Assembly (NCBI RefSeq): GCF_004115155.1
Contig: NZ_RDSM01000007.1
Coordinates: 62,001 to 126,000, forward strand
Reading direction: 5' to 3'
DNA: 64,000 nucleotides
Source: Granulicella sibirica
GTDB taxonomy: Bacteria; Acidobacteriota; Terriglobia; Terriglobales; Acidobacteriaceae
Shown here: positions 35,466 through 45,633 of the stretch, piece by piece
How the letters are laid out: each line of letters begins with the position of its first letter
How positions within the stretch are numbered: position 1 is the stretch's first letter
Made by a program: the position numbers and the translations under genes
The notes under the pieces: model-generated
Database searches by the model: none
The model's input: the letters and a program-made list of their open reading frames with translations, nothing else
What the model was told of the DNA's origin: nothing

Positions 35466-35949
35466 TGTTATCGTTGGCCCGCAGTCGCGTTCCATATAAT
35501 GTTCTGGGCTCAGATGTGATGGGATGATTCGCTCGGACTTCAACGGGGAACCCACTATGACCAAGCAGCGGAAGGACACCGCCATGAGGAAGCGCATTGT
35601 GAATGCTACGGTGTACGGCATTGACGTTGGGCTGATGCCTGACAAAGGCCCTTCCTAAGTTTGCAGCGCAGAGAACCGATGACACAATGGTCGATCGGCA
35701 TGGGTTGGTCCGAGCGGGAAATCAGTCTTCCTCAACACCGCTACAAGTTATTGGAAACGGCATGCGCGGATTTCATCATCGCGTGGTCGCCAAAAGCAGC
35801 CCACTTGCGAGGCCGTATACATTTGCGCAGACCACTATGTGTCAGAAGTAGAACTGCGCTCGCAAGAACGGGGCGAACCATACACTCTCGGTGCGGATTC
35901 CTTAAACGTCAGGTTGTCCAGACTCGGGTTCGCTACTAGGCCCTTAAGC
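35466..35949. other. Gap upstream of amidohydrolase copy B
   Basis: About 480 bases. A 33-codon frame at 35557-35658 reads 'MRKRIVNATVYGIDVGL', which resembles the start of an IS110-type transposase but ends at once; it could be a relic. The longer frame 35661-35939 shows no recognisable protein. The promoter of copy B must lie here; no clear element is seen. Confidence 0.3.
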
Positions 35950-36190
35950 TTTGACCTCTTGCTTTATCTCTCTAAGCAGCTCCGCCTGGTGCCTTGTAAC
36001 CCACAGTATTTCTTGCGCCAGCGGAGGTTTGTCTGCTCCACGATACCGAATTCCTTACACGCCAGAACTCTCGTCTTCCGTTCGCGATCGATATCTCGAT
36101 CTGCGGCAACAGGTTTACCGCCCGCGCAAGCGGGTATCGCTTGCATCGTCCCAGTTGCTCTCCTTGTTTAGTGTTTCTCTTCTCCAATGG
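35950..36190 (-). pseudogene. IS3-family OrfA remnant
   Basis: Minus-strand pieces in three frames read VNLLPQIEISIANGR, then LACKEFGIVEQTNLRWRKKY and QAELLREIKQEVK. This is the helix-turn-helix and leucine-zipper part of IS3-group OrfA ('ACKExGIxEQTYYRWRKEYGG'). At least two frameshifts are present, and no OrfB catalytic gene follows, so only a decayed fragment remains. Confidence 0.75.
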
Positions 36191-36517
36191 CACACTTCGA
36201 GCCGGGCACTCGCTGAGGCTGGTACTTATGCCGCGTGTACAGAACTAGCCAGTTGAAACCAAATTCTCGTAGCTGATCGATTCAGATTATTCAGAGTGGT
36301 CGAGCACAGTTTCGTCCAAGTTCCGAGCGTCTCCCCTTAGCAACTTGTCAGGAACAATCCGTCCCCTGTCTCAAAACCGTTATCTTTTGCAATCGTTCTC
36401 TTGCATCAAAACACAGGGTTACAAAATTGAGACTATGCAATGTGTCAGTCCGATGCAGTGACCGAATGAAAACTTTCACCACCAGATTTTACAACCGATC
36501 AAATGTCAAGGAGAGAA
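36191..36517. other. Gap with no gene seen
   Basis: About 330 bases between the IS3 relic and the secreted protein gene. The sequence becomes A/T-rich toward 36480, which suits the promoter of the downstream gene, but no clear box is visible. Confidence 0.4.
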
Positions 36518-37216
36518 ATGAATAAGGAACGTGTCCGCAATGTTTTGCTTGCGGCTTTTACTGCTATGGCCCTCTCAATCTCTAGCAATGCTCAGATTCG
36601 TTCGGCCTCGGGAAAGCTGATTGTCATGTCCCCACAGAATCTTCCTGACGCTGCTCAAGTACCCGGAGAAGACCTCTTCCTGTACCCCAATAGAGACGGC
36701 GGTTACTATCTTTACGAAGAACAGCAAAATGGTTCTCGATTGCTCATTTTCGATGTGACTGATCCTTCACGGATCAAGTTGAAAGCTACACAGCAGCTCG
36801 CCGCCAGCGGCCCATTCGACTTTATCGACTATCTGAGCGACAAGACCGCGCTGGTACGCTATCGGAATGGGAAAGGAGCGGCAATTCTCGACCTACGCGA
36901 CGAAAAGCGCCCCGCGTTACACGAAGTGTCCGCACTGAAAGACAACGGTTCTACGCTGATTATGGATAAACCTGGCGCCTCGGAGGTGGACCAGGCGGAG
37001 CGTTCGGCGCGACCAGCGCGCAAAGAATATGAAGTCATTGACACTACCTCGCGGGATCAGCCTATAGTCCTCGCTATCGTAAGACAGGTAGAACATCAAT
37101 TACAGAATGAAGATACCGGGACGACATTTTTGCTCAATCGCGAAGGCCTCACTATAGTGCGACGCATCGATGTCGAGCAGGCGTTCCTAGCCCATCAACG
37201 ACAACTAACTAACTAA
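36518..37216 (+). CDS. Secreted protein with LVIVD-like segment
   Basis: 232 residues with a signal peptide (VLLAAFTAMALSISSNAQ). The phrase LLIFDVTDPSRIKLKATQQL resembles one blade of LVIVD-repeat propellers, but only one or two such repeats are visible. A charged region with GASEVDQAERSARPARKEYE follows, and the C-terminus has no membrane anchor. The ATG at 36518 has an ideal AAGGAGAG site; the earlier in-frame start does not. No function can be assigned. Confidence 0.7.
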   Translation: MNKERVRNVLLAAFTAMALSISSNAQIRSASGKLIVMSPQNLPDAAQVPGEDLFLYPNRDGGYYLYEEQQNGSRLLIFDVTDPSRIKLKATQQLAASGPFDFIDYLSDKTALVRYRNGKGAAILDLRDEKRPALHEVSALKDNGSTLIMDKPGASEVDQAERSARPARKEYEVIDTTSRDQPIVLAIVRQVEHQLQNEDTGTTFLLNREGLTIVRRIDVEQAFLAHQRQLTN

Positions 37217-37242
37217 GACGGGACGGCGGACTCCCTAATTTA

Positions 37243-37284
37243 GCCAAGGCCATGAATTCTGTCATTCGAATTTCTGGCCTTGGC
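37243..37284 (+). terminator. Hairpin after the secreted protein gene
   Basis: 9-bp perfect arms GCCAAGGCC (37243-37251) and GGCCTTGGC (37276-37284) with a 24-base loop, 27 bases after the stop codon. There is no T-run, so terminator function is tentative. Confidence 0.4.
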
Positions 37285-37299
37285 GTATGCGCAAATGTC

Positions 37300-38290
37300 G
37301 GTAGCAAAAGTTAGTATGTGTGGGCGCACATGATGTGGTCAATCCTTCGCGGAATTTTCACATCCTTGGCACATCTCCTGGCGTCGCATCGGAGATGGTC
37401 TGAGGGCGACGTCTTTGACTTTGAGTCTCGTCTCCTCAAAGAGCACCGGCGCGCTGTCGACTCGATGAGCGGCTTGGCGCGTTTTCGATACGGTGCTTAC
37501 TTGGTTGATTGATTGCCGCTCCCATGGCATTTACGCAAGCGCGAGCCTTTCTCGCGACGCACCGTTGACACCCTGATCTTCTCCTCGTCTGGAGGTATGG
37601 GCGGGTCGTCTTCGATCGTGTCGACAGAGTTGGAATCATGACGTCAGGGCTACGACTTCGGCGTCATTATGCTTCAACCGAAAGAGCTGACGATAATGCG
37701 TACTCGATGCTGTACGGGCATGCGGACCGTGAGGCATTAGAGCGCCGACACAAGCGTGTGGTGACGTACACCAAACTCAACCAGACCGGTGCATCGCTTC
37801 GTGCCTGCGGTTTTTGTCCGTCGCGTCTCGCGCGCGGTCCCTGAAGCCACCCGGGGCGGCCGAGGAAGAACCCCGTCGAAGACGTACCACGACTTCGATG
37901 CGAGCGATGTAGAAGAAAACTACCCAAGCCGCCGCCGCTGACGTTCCCAGGAGCGAGTACCCGAGCAAACTGTCCTCCCACCCGGTTGAATCGGTGCTCT
38001 CACTCTGCTTGGACCGGACAGCCCTAAAGCACCTTCTCTCACAGGGTACGTCATTCCGTGGTGAGCTGATCGTTATTAGATCGTTGAACGGTGTACATAA
38101 CGGTGTATGCAACTGAGTTACTGTGCAATATGTGGAATCAGGGCAACTGGCAAGTGTTTTCCGCTGGCTCGCCACCGCCGCACTCCCCTCGCGAGGCGTT
38201 CTCTCAAGATGACGGCTGTGTCATTTGGTCCAGAGGTGAATAGTTTGGCTTTCCCCTGACCCTCTGGAGGCTGGAACTACGGCGAGGAGA
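37300..38290. other. Gap with only weak ORFs
   Basis: Roughly 1 kb. Frames of 64 codons (37318-37512) and 68 codons (37638-37844) lack ribosome sites and recognisable sequence. On the minus strand a hydrophobic stretch (LLGTSAAAAWVVFFYIARIE, around 37900-37960) hints at a membrane-protein relic split between two frames. None is supported as a gene. Confidence 0.3.
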
Positions 38291-38296
38291 AAGCCC

Positions 38297-39211
38297 TCAC
38301 TTCGCAAGCAGCGACTGGATGTGGCGCCTGGGAGGTTGACCGAAGAGCCTGGCATACTCGCGAATAAATTGCGTTGGACTTTCGTATCCAACTTCAAGCG
38401 CCGCACTAGTAGTATCTAGGAACTCTGACATCATAAGCCGCCTGGCTTCATGCAGACGTAGTCGCTTCTGATACTGTAGCGGGCTCATTGCCGACATGGC
38501 TTGAAAATGATGATGAAACGTTGAAAGTCCCATTCCAGCCATGCTGGCCAAAGCTTCCATGCGTACTGACTTCTTGTAATTCTGCCTGATCCAGGCCATT
38601 GCTTGCGCTGTGCGGTTACTGCGAGTTCCGATGGAAACGATCTCACGGAGCCGAACTCCCTGTTGGCTCGTGAGCAGCCTATAGAGAATCTCCCGATGGA
38701 TCAGACTGCCAAGAATCGCGACATCCTTTGGTTTGTCACGGAGTTCCAGAAGGCGATCAAGGGCGCTGAACAATTCTGGAGTGACAGGCCCCGATGCCAA
38801 TGCGCGTCCCAGCGGCTGACGTTCCCGCCCCTCCAACTCTAGTTCTACGATGAGCTGTCTCGCTGCTTCGATGTCAATCTTGAGAAATACCGCGCAGTAA
38901 GGCTTCTTCGGACTGGCCTCGGTCACCTGGGTCAATACGGGCAGATCTGTTGAGGTGAGAATAGTCTGCGATCCATCACATCGGTACGTTACGTTGCCCA
39001 GTTCAATGCACTTGCGTCCCTGAAGAATGATGCCGAGACCAGGGCCGTAAAAGCGAGAAGCAGGCATTGTCGGAGCCGATCGGACGAAAACCTGCACTCC
39101 TGGTAGCCATGGATCATCGTTCCCCTCTGCTCCCGCACTCATGATGAACTTGCTTGCAAGCGCAGTCCGGGTCGAGTGCAGCTTCCTGCTTTCGGCAGAT
39201 GTAAACCTCAT
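38297..39211 (-). CDS. AraC family regulator (AraC_N type)
   Basis: 304 residues. The N-terminal ~190 residues are a cupin-like sensor domain (PASRFYGPGLGIILQGRKCI, 'KKPYCAVFLKIDIEAARQL') of the AraC_N group. The C-terminal ~100 residues hold two helix-turn-helices: 'VRMEALASMAGMGLSTFHHHF' and 'LDTTSAALEVGYESPTQFIREYARLFG'. It is divergent from the SDR gene at 39353, 140 bases apart, and probably controls it in response to a small molecule such as an aldehyde or alcohol. Confidence 0.88.
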   Translation of the reverse strand: MRFTSAESRKLHSTRTALASKFIMSAGAEGNDDPWLPGVQVFVRSAPTMPASRFYGPGLGIILQGRKCIELGNVTYRCDGSQTILTSTDLPVLTQVTEASPKKPYCAVFLKIDIEAARQLIVELELEGRERQPLGRALASGPVTPELFSALDRLLELRDKPKDVAILGSLIHREILYRLLTSQQGVRLREIVSIGTRSNRTAQAMAWIRQNYKKSVRMEALASMAGMGLSTFHHHFQAMSAMSPLQYQKRLRLHEARRLMMSEFLDTTSAALEVGYESPTQFIREYARLFGQPPRRHIQSLLAK

Positions 39212-39352
39212 AGATGCCCAGCCTCGCCACTATTCTACCGTTCGACACGAATAGGCAGAAGTTCGGCACGATCGAGCTACCAAGTTTTTGTAACAGTTCC
39301 ATAGTATCGGCATTAGAAAGAGTTTCGATCAGCAGTTTCGGGAGGCTACATA

Positions 39353-40087
39353 TTGGGCATCGAGGGTAAAGTAATTGCTATTACAGGCGCAAGTAGTGGC
39401 ATCGGCGAGGCCGCAGCAGTTATGCTCGCTGAGCGGGGAGCACGGGTCGTCCTGGGAGCTCGGCGAATCGACCGTTTGCAAGCTTTGGCGTCTCGTATTC
39501 ACAGCGTAGGCGGTCAAGTAGCCGTGGTACGGATGGACGTCAAGCGACGTTCCGACGTGCAGCAACTTGTCACGTTGGCCTGCGAGCGTTTTGGGCAACT
39601 CGACGTTCTCATCAACAATGCTGGGATCGGGCCAATCTCACTCATCGAAGATCTGCAGGTCGAGGATTGGGAGGAGATGATCGATGTTAATCTGAAAGGC
39701 TTTCTCTACGGCATCGCCGCAGCGTTGCCTGTCTTTCGGGAGCAGGGCTCCGGGCACTTCGTCAACATCGTGTCGACCGCTGGACTTCGGATCGTTCCTC
39801 TTCAGGCGGTATATGCCGGCACTAAAAATGCGGTGAGGACTATATCGGAGGGGCTGCGTCAGGAGGCCGGGGACAAACTCCGGGTGACCGCGATCTCGCC
39901 GGGCTTCATCTACACCGATTTTGCCGAATCCATGACAAACCCCGAGGTAAAGGCTCAGACTTTAGCCGCGCGAGACAAGATGGCGATATCGCCCGATGCA
40001 ATCGCCCGGGCTATCGCGTTTGCGATCGATCAGCCGTCGGATGTCGACGTAAACGAAATCGTAGTCAGACCTACAGCCCAGGGCTGA
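39353..40087 (+). CDS. SDR family NAD(P)-dependent oxidoreductase
   Basis: 244 residues beginning at a TTG behind CGGGAGG. TGASSGIGEAAAV is the cofactor loop, NNAGIGP the conserved NNAG, VSTAGL holds the catalytic Ser, and YAGTK the Tyr-x-x-x-Lys. The arginine after the second strand (GARRIDRL) predicts NADP preference. Commonly described as YdfG/clavulanate-dehydrogenase-like. It is divergent from the AraC regulator, the usual arrangement for inducible reductases. Confidence 0.9.
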   Translation: MGIEGKVIAITGASSGIGEAAAVMLAERGARVVLGARRIDRLQALASRIHSVGGQVAVVRMDVKRRSDVQQLVTLACERFGQLDVLINNAGIGPISLIEDLQVEDWEEMIDVNLKGFLYGIAAALPVFREQGSGHFVNIVSTAGLRIVPLQAVYAGTKNAVRTISEGLRQEAGDKLRVTAISPGFIYTDFAESMTNPEVKAQTLAARDKMAISPDAIARAIAFAIDQPSDVDVNEIVVRPTAQG

Positions 40088-40241
40088 TTGCGCTTGCGGG
40101 TAGCAGATCTTGTCGCGGAGTCCCTAGGCGAGCTCGAACTAAGTCGGATCATCGGTTGGGATCCGAATCAGCTTAACTCACGAGCAAGTCGGATCGCACC
40201 GAAAGGTTACATGGCGTCAGACGAGGTCGTTCGCGGTGGTC

Positions 40242-42488
40242 TCAACGCAGTAATCCGCACAAGATCTTTCCCGAGTTGTCTTGGGGTCGGACCTGCGGGC
40301 ATGGTAGATCCGCCAGCTTCATCAATAGTTTTTCGTAGGCCAAGAGACCGTCGTCAATCGCGGCCTGTTCGGCCTCTCCGAGAGGAATCTCTTGGAGCAT
40401 CCTTAGCAGGTTCTTTTTCCCTTCGAGTATGAGGGCGGCGGTCGATCGCTTCGGCACATAGAAGTCGCACTTGGCACAGGCCATGCGGTGCGGACACTGC
40501 TCAAAGAAGTCATAGGTGCAATAACCGTGTCCGAGGTCATAGAACTTCCATGGTCTAGTTGAGGCGATCCCAGTGCGAACGGCATCCTGATCGATCAGCA
40601 CCTCGATGGCGCGCAGGTCGCGCGCAAAGTATCCAGCATCGGCATAGGACTTGGCCATCTCCAGAGGCGTAATCTTCGCATAATGCTGGGTCGCTGACGA
40701 ACTTGCGTGACCGAGCCACTCCTGCAGTTCAAATAAAGTCATCGGTTCCTTCGCGTTGAAGAGCTGCGAACCAATGGTGGAACGCGCCCGATGCGTAGTA
40801 ATGTTGCCGCGCACATCGGCCAGCGGCACGCCGGCTTTAACGCAAAGCGCGGGGATGAGGGTGTTGTTCAGGTAGGACTTGCAAACGCCTGTGAGCCGGA
40901 GCTTGAAGAGAAAGTCCACAAACTCTCCGCTCTCCCAGTCGGCCCGCTTGGCGCCGTGCGGACGCACCTTCTCCCAGGCAGCGATGGCATTTCCAACGAT
41001 ACGATCCACCGGCTTCGTGAAGGCCGTTGCGGTCTTGTTGACTGGAACATCGAGCAGACAGACCGCATCGGCGGGAAGTATGTTGCCCGTGCCAGGGACA
41101 GTGACTGCATCGCGCTGCCAGCGGATGCAGCCGACCCGCAGCCTGAGGATCTCGTTATTACGAAGCTCAGCGAAGAGCCAGGTCGTCGCGAGCGCCCTGC
41201 ACAACTCGATGGGATAACTGTTGCGTCGAAAGTTCCCTCGATGGGCCGGGCCACGACGGGGAAGATCGTCGGGAACGAGGTTGAGGCCAGCCCAGACGAG
41301 ATTGGCCCCACAGATCGTCGGCGATGACCCGCGGGTTGCGGCCGATCAAAGCGGCGAGACTCTTCGGTATGTTCAGATGCCGCATGGGATCGAACCGTCG
41401 CGGGATCAGGTCCCACTCCTGAAGATCCCGAAAGAAGATCCGCAGCGTGAAGGTGCGGCTCGCGCGAGTGCTTGGGGCGAGTATCTTGCCTCGGCTTCTA
41501 AGATGAACGGGATCGATGCTTCCCCAGTCTCCACCATGCCACTGACAGACGACGGAGATGAGTTCCGCTGCAAGATCGCGCGTCCAATCGCCTGGTGATA
41601 AGACCGTTGGATCGACATGACCGAGCCAACGGTCCACGTTGAGCAGGAAGTAAAAGCTCTGGGTTCTGGAGCTTCTCGCATACGTGGATCGATCAAACCA
41701 GAGACGGCAGAGGCGCGCCCACTCAGGCGGCACGCCGAGAGTTAGGGCGGCCGAAGACTTCTTGTCGGGAACGGATCGATGGATCTCAAGAGCCTCTGGA
41801 ACAGTTCCCATGCTAGCCAGCACACGGGAGAAAGCCACGATGGAATAGCTGCCGATGCGCGGTGGCTTGCGTGCGATCACCTTCTTCAAATGCTCCAACG
41901 TGAGCTGGTCGAGATGGGGCGAGCGGATGAACAGGAGCGTCTCGAAGACAGTCCGCATGATGCGAGCGCTCATGCCGTGCTTGAGGTATCCCCACTCCAG
42001 AAGCAATGCGAAGACCCGGTCGGAGACGATCTTCATGTAATCATGTCCAAGCACCTTGCGCGCAAGGCACCCGTAAACGACGTGGTCGCACTTGAGACGG
42101 TGTAGGTCAGCAAAGTCAAAGAGCAGATAAGCGATGGCGACGATGTGCTGACGATCCATCCTTCTCCGCTCGATGGAATCGATCCACTCTTCAGTGGGCC
42201 ATCCCCAGAAGGAACGCTTGCGCTCAGCCACCTCACGCAGGAAGAACAGCAGCACATACTTGCGATGGTTGGTCTTGATGCCCGTGTAGTCGAGCGTATC
42301 GTTCAGCGGCTGCACCAGCCGGTTGAGCGAAGGACCAAAGTCCATCGTTCGCCCGTACCTGTAGAAGCGATACGCCTCCGCATAGCGTGTCAACAGATCC
42401 TCTTCGCACGCGTGCGCGTGGAACTACGGTCGTATCGGTCGAGACCAATCGGCCAGGTCCAGGGTCCGTCGTCTGCCTTCTTAGGCAT
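40242..42488 (-). pseudogene. Large tyrosine recombinase, Tn554 TnpB-like, frameshifted
   Basis: An ORF of ~740 codons if two frameshifts (near 42425 and 41200) are repaired. The start MPKKADDGPWTWPIGLDRYD precedes a core-binding region ('TLRIFFRDLQEWDLIPRRFDP'). The catalytic part follows: ITTHRARSTIGSQLF (RxxR), LQEWLGHASSSATQHYAKI (GH...Y), and a Cys-rich tail 'GYCTYDFFEQCPHRMACAKCDFY'. This architecture matches the long second recombinase (TnpB) of Tn554-like transposons. It follows a shorter recombinase gene upstream in the same direction. No TnpC is seen downstream; an SDR gene lies there instead. Confidence 0.75.
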
Positions 42489-42622
42489 CTCCTTCTCTGG
42501 TCCCCACTGAGCACGGGCGCTGCTCTGAAAGAGCGATGAGCGCTGTTCGACGGTCAGGGTATCAACCCACCGCCCGATGTTGTTGTGCCATGGCTGTCCA
42601 TCCTTCCTTACTCACTTGGCTG

Positions 42623-43532
42623 TCACTGAACGACCTCCGCCAGCATCTGAACCCGGCGGGCATGGATCTGAGCCATGCCCGCCGCGAGCTTCAGCGAAAG
42701 GTCGCATCCACTGAGATGGATATAGAGCAGCGTGTCTGCACGCTGCGATGTCCGGCGAAACTTGCAATCTCGTGGATGTCCCAGCCTGCATGGGCTAGAT
42801 CGGTCAGACAGAGATGGCGAAGTGTGTGCGTTGAGAAGCGTTCGACGCCAGCTCTGCGTGCAATCCGGAGGACGATCTTCGACCAACTCCATATCGAAAT
42901 GGGATCGCTGTAGTTAAGGCGTGACTCGGAGAGAAAGAGCGGCCCACGCTTGTTGCCGAATGTCCTGCGATGTTCGAGATAGCGGACAAGCAACTCGCCG
43001 CTCGATGCGGAATAAGGAAGAGCGCGCTCGCGGAGTCCCTTCGTACTCTCGGCTCGAATCTTGAGCAGGCGTCACGACGGATCGATGTCGCTACTCTGGA
43101 GACTGCAAAGCCTTCGCGGCGAAGTCCAGCGTCATAGGCAAACGCAAGCATCGTCCTGTTGCGGATGGACTCCTGTCGTGCCGCCGCAAGAATGCTATGC
43201 CAGTCTTCCTCGTTGGGAATCCAGGACAGCTTGTGATGGCGTGCAACCATCGCCCGTCCGCTGCTGGTCTGTGCAGCTGGTTTGTGGGAACGTGTCCATT
43301 CTTCCATCAAATATCCATGGAATAGGCGAACAACTGTCAATAGCTGCTGTATCGTCGCGTTCGCTAAAACAACCTCGCCAGGCTGCAACGCAGCGAGATA
43401 CCGTCCCACATCCGCACGCGTCGCGGAGACGGACGCGACGCGGGTAGACTTCAAGAATGCAAGATATCTCTCCAATGCCCTCGAATAAGCATCGAGCGTA
43501 TTGGCCGACAGGCCGCGGTGCGACTGCAACAA
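42623..43532 (-). pseudogene. Tyrosine recombinase, Tn554 TnpA-like, degenerate
   Basis: Pieces in order: LSANTLDAYSRALERYLAFL (SAM-like core-binding domain), 'MLAFAYDAGLRRE', then after a frame break DIDPS-stop-RLLKIRAESTKGLRER and FSTHTLRHLCLTDLAHAGWD with 'IHEIASFAGHRSVQT', and finally a further frame break before YIHLSG. The R, HxxR and GH catalytic residues can be followed, but two frameshifts and an internal TGA disrupt the gene. Upstream sequence to about 43650 may be its lost N-terminus. It pairs with the larger recombinase 135 bases downstream as in Tn554-like elements. Confidence 0.78.
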
Positions 43533-43823
43533 AAGCTACGCATGAGCGGGAGTGTCGCATGCGACCAAGAGAAAACGATCGCAACGGATCGGGTGAACGG
43601 TGAACTCGAACGGCACATGAACCTCCTGGTGGAGATCCAAGGAGAACAGGCACGACGGCACCAACGTCTCACGAGGGGAGCGCGGCGGCGGCGAGCCAGC
43701 GGAAAACACTTCACATAAGTTACAGATTACGTTGGAGTTGCTGATTCAGTTGCCGGTCCTTCGCTCCAACTCGATGCGATCGCTGACCCGCCGCCCGTTC
43801 CAAAGTTCGGCAATCGTTAAGCC

Positions 43824-44369
43824 TCAGAGCAGTGCGGTATGAATGGAAATACCTGCCAGGATTCCATCGGCTACGGCTGAATTCGTACCCGACGTGCACC
43901 GGCCATCATTGCCCGTGGCATACACTCCCGGAACAGTCGTCATCATACCTGGATCGGTCCGGATGAGAGCCCCAAAAGCACCATCATCTATTACGCACCC
44001 CAGTTGTCGTGCAAATGTGCTGTTGTTCTCTGCGAAAGCTAAGAGCAACTTAGAGGCAACGCGGCTTTCGCCTGAATGGAGGGTCACTCTAAACCTTCCT
44101 GTCCCTTCCCTTCGCGCTTCGACAGCTATACCATCGATGGTTCTCAAGGAAGGGTATCGCTCTAGCTCGGACAACGTTGAATCGATCACACCAATTTCGT
44201 GGTGGTTAGGAAAGTCGCTGACGACGCGTTTGACGGATCCGTTGCCTGGTTGACCGGAATAGATGATGCAGACTTCACGTCTAGCACGCGCGAGTTGCAC
44301 TCCCGCCGATAAACCAGCATAGCTATCCCCAACAATGATTGCGTCGTATAGCATGTCTGGCATCCGCAT
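43824..44369 (-). CDS. Thioredoxin-reductase-like flavoprotein with an internal deletion
   Basis: 181 residues versus ~300 for the family. The N-terminus YDAIIVGDSYAGLSAGVQLA is the FAD-binding GxxxxG fold, and the C-terminus QLGCVIDDGAFGALIRTDPG / 'VPGVYATGNDGRCTSGT' is the second FAD segment. Between them, right after 'RVASKLLLAF', the whole NADPH-binding domain and the CxxC redox motif are gone, yet the frame stays open. It can bind FAD at best but cannot act as a reductase; it is likely a deletion derivative. The second Gly of the GGG-type loop is also Asp. Confidence 0.75.
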   Translation of the reverse strand: MRMPDMLYDAIIVGDSYAGLSAGVQLARARREVCIIYSGQPGNGSVKRVVSDFPNHHEIGVIDSTLSELERYPSLRTIDGIAVEARREGTGRFRVTLHSGESRVASKLLLAFAENNSTFARQLGCVIDDGAFGALIRTDPGMMTTVPGVYATGNDGRCTSGTNSAVADGILAGISIHTALL

Positions 44370-44439
44370 TAGGAGAGGCGACTGAGTTGTAGCCAACTGT
44401 GGGGACTCGGCAGAACGGTGCCAAGCCCTCTTCCACATT

Positions 44440-44976
44440 TGTACAGAATGAGACGGTTCTCTTCGTGGGAACGGTCACAGCTTAAACTGCCAAAAAGAGC
44501 TGTGTATGCGCCAAAGCGAAAAACCCAACTTTCAGAACTGACATTGGTAACACAGCCCCTGGCTATTTTGAAGTCGGCGTCTGTGGGTCTCTTCGACCAG
44601 TGTGGGCTGCCCTGGTCCGCCCTCTGCGAACAAATCAGCTCTTCCGTCGCTGCCGACATCAACAAATTCCACGTTCGCGGAGGAACATGTTTCTCTGCGA
44701 CGATTTACCGATGTCTGTTACTTCAGAGGTTGCTTTTGGAGAGTCACTGAAGCCTTAGTATATCCAGACGCAAGCACCTCCCAACGGGTGAACAATGCGT
44801 TTTTAGGCCCTGGAGTTTCTTGTACCCGAACAACGCCGATCATCGCGACTAAGGTCTGAAGAGCAGAGGTGGCTGGAGGGTGATTGCACAGAAACGGTGG
44901 CGACCGCAGCAGCTCTGTGTAACGTACATTGCAGCGTGTGACTGAGTTAAGTCATGGCGTCGATCCCCAACGGAAG
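44440..44976. other. Gap with no supported gene
   Basis: About 535 bases between the flavoprotein start and the leuD stop. Open frames on both strands (44418-44750 +, 44369-44665 -) lack ribosome sites and resemble no family. No structured RNA or promoter is obvious. Confidence 0.35.
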
Positions 44977-45633
44977 TCATATTGCCGGCTGATTAGCACC
45001 CGCTAGATGGGACTTTGGCATAGCCCAAAGACGTTTCTCGTGCGCGGCTTCAAAAGAGGTCAGTGCTTCGGTGTGTTGCAAGGTCAGGCTAATGTCATCG
45101 TAGCCGTTGAGCAGGCAAAACTTTCGAAATGGTTCGATTTCGAAGCGGGCATGGAAGCCTTCGTCGTCGGTGACAGTCTGATGTTCGAGGTTGATGGTTA
45201 TGATACTGTCCGGGTTCTTGGTGGAGCGGCCCATCAGCGTCTTCACGTGGTCTTCTTGAAGGCGGACGAGGATGATGCCGTTCTTGCCTGCGTTGGAATA
45301 GAAAATGTCGGCGAAGGTGGGTGCTATGACGGCGAGGAAGCCGAACTGGTTGAGCGCCCATGCGGCGTGCTCGCGCGAGGAGCCACAGCCGAAGTTGCGC
45401 TCGGCGATGAGGATCTGCGCGCCGTGGTACTCGGGCTTGTTGATCACGAAGCTAGCATTAGGCGTAATGGAATCGGGCACGTCTAGGTTGTAACGCCAAT
45501 CGTAAAAAAGAAAGTCGCCGTAGCCTGTGCGCTCAATGCGCTTGAGGAACTGTTTTGGGATTATCTGGTCCGTGTCGATGTTGGGCAGCGGCAGCGGCAT
45601 CGCTTTGGATTTGAGTTCGTTGATGGGGGTCAT
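44977..45633 (-). CDS. leuD: 3-isopropylmalate dehydratase small subunit
   Basis: 218 residues, swivel domain of isopropylmalate isomerase. [20 protein letters not shown], '[17 protein letters not shown]' and '[12 protein letters not shown]' are diagnostic. With LeuC it isomerises 2- to 3-isopropylmalate in leucine synthesis (cytoplasm). The start at 45633 overlaps the leuC stop by four bases (ATGA), and GAAGGAG precedes it; this coupling fits a 1:1 complex. Confidence 0.95.
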   Translation of the reverse strand: MTPINELKSKAMPLPLPNIDTDQIIPKQFLKRIERTGYGDFLFYDWRYNLDVPDSITPNASFVINKPEYHGAQILIAERNFGCGSSREHAAWALNQFGFLAVIAPTFADIFYSNAGKNGIILVRLQEDHVKTLMGRSTKNPDSIITINLEHQTVTDDEGFHARFEIEPFRKFCLLNGYDDISLTLQHTEALTSFEAAHEKRLWAMPKSHLAGANQPAI

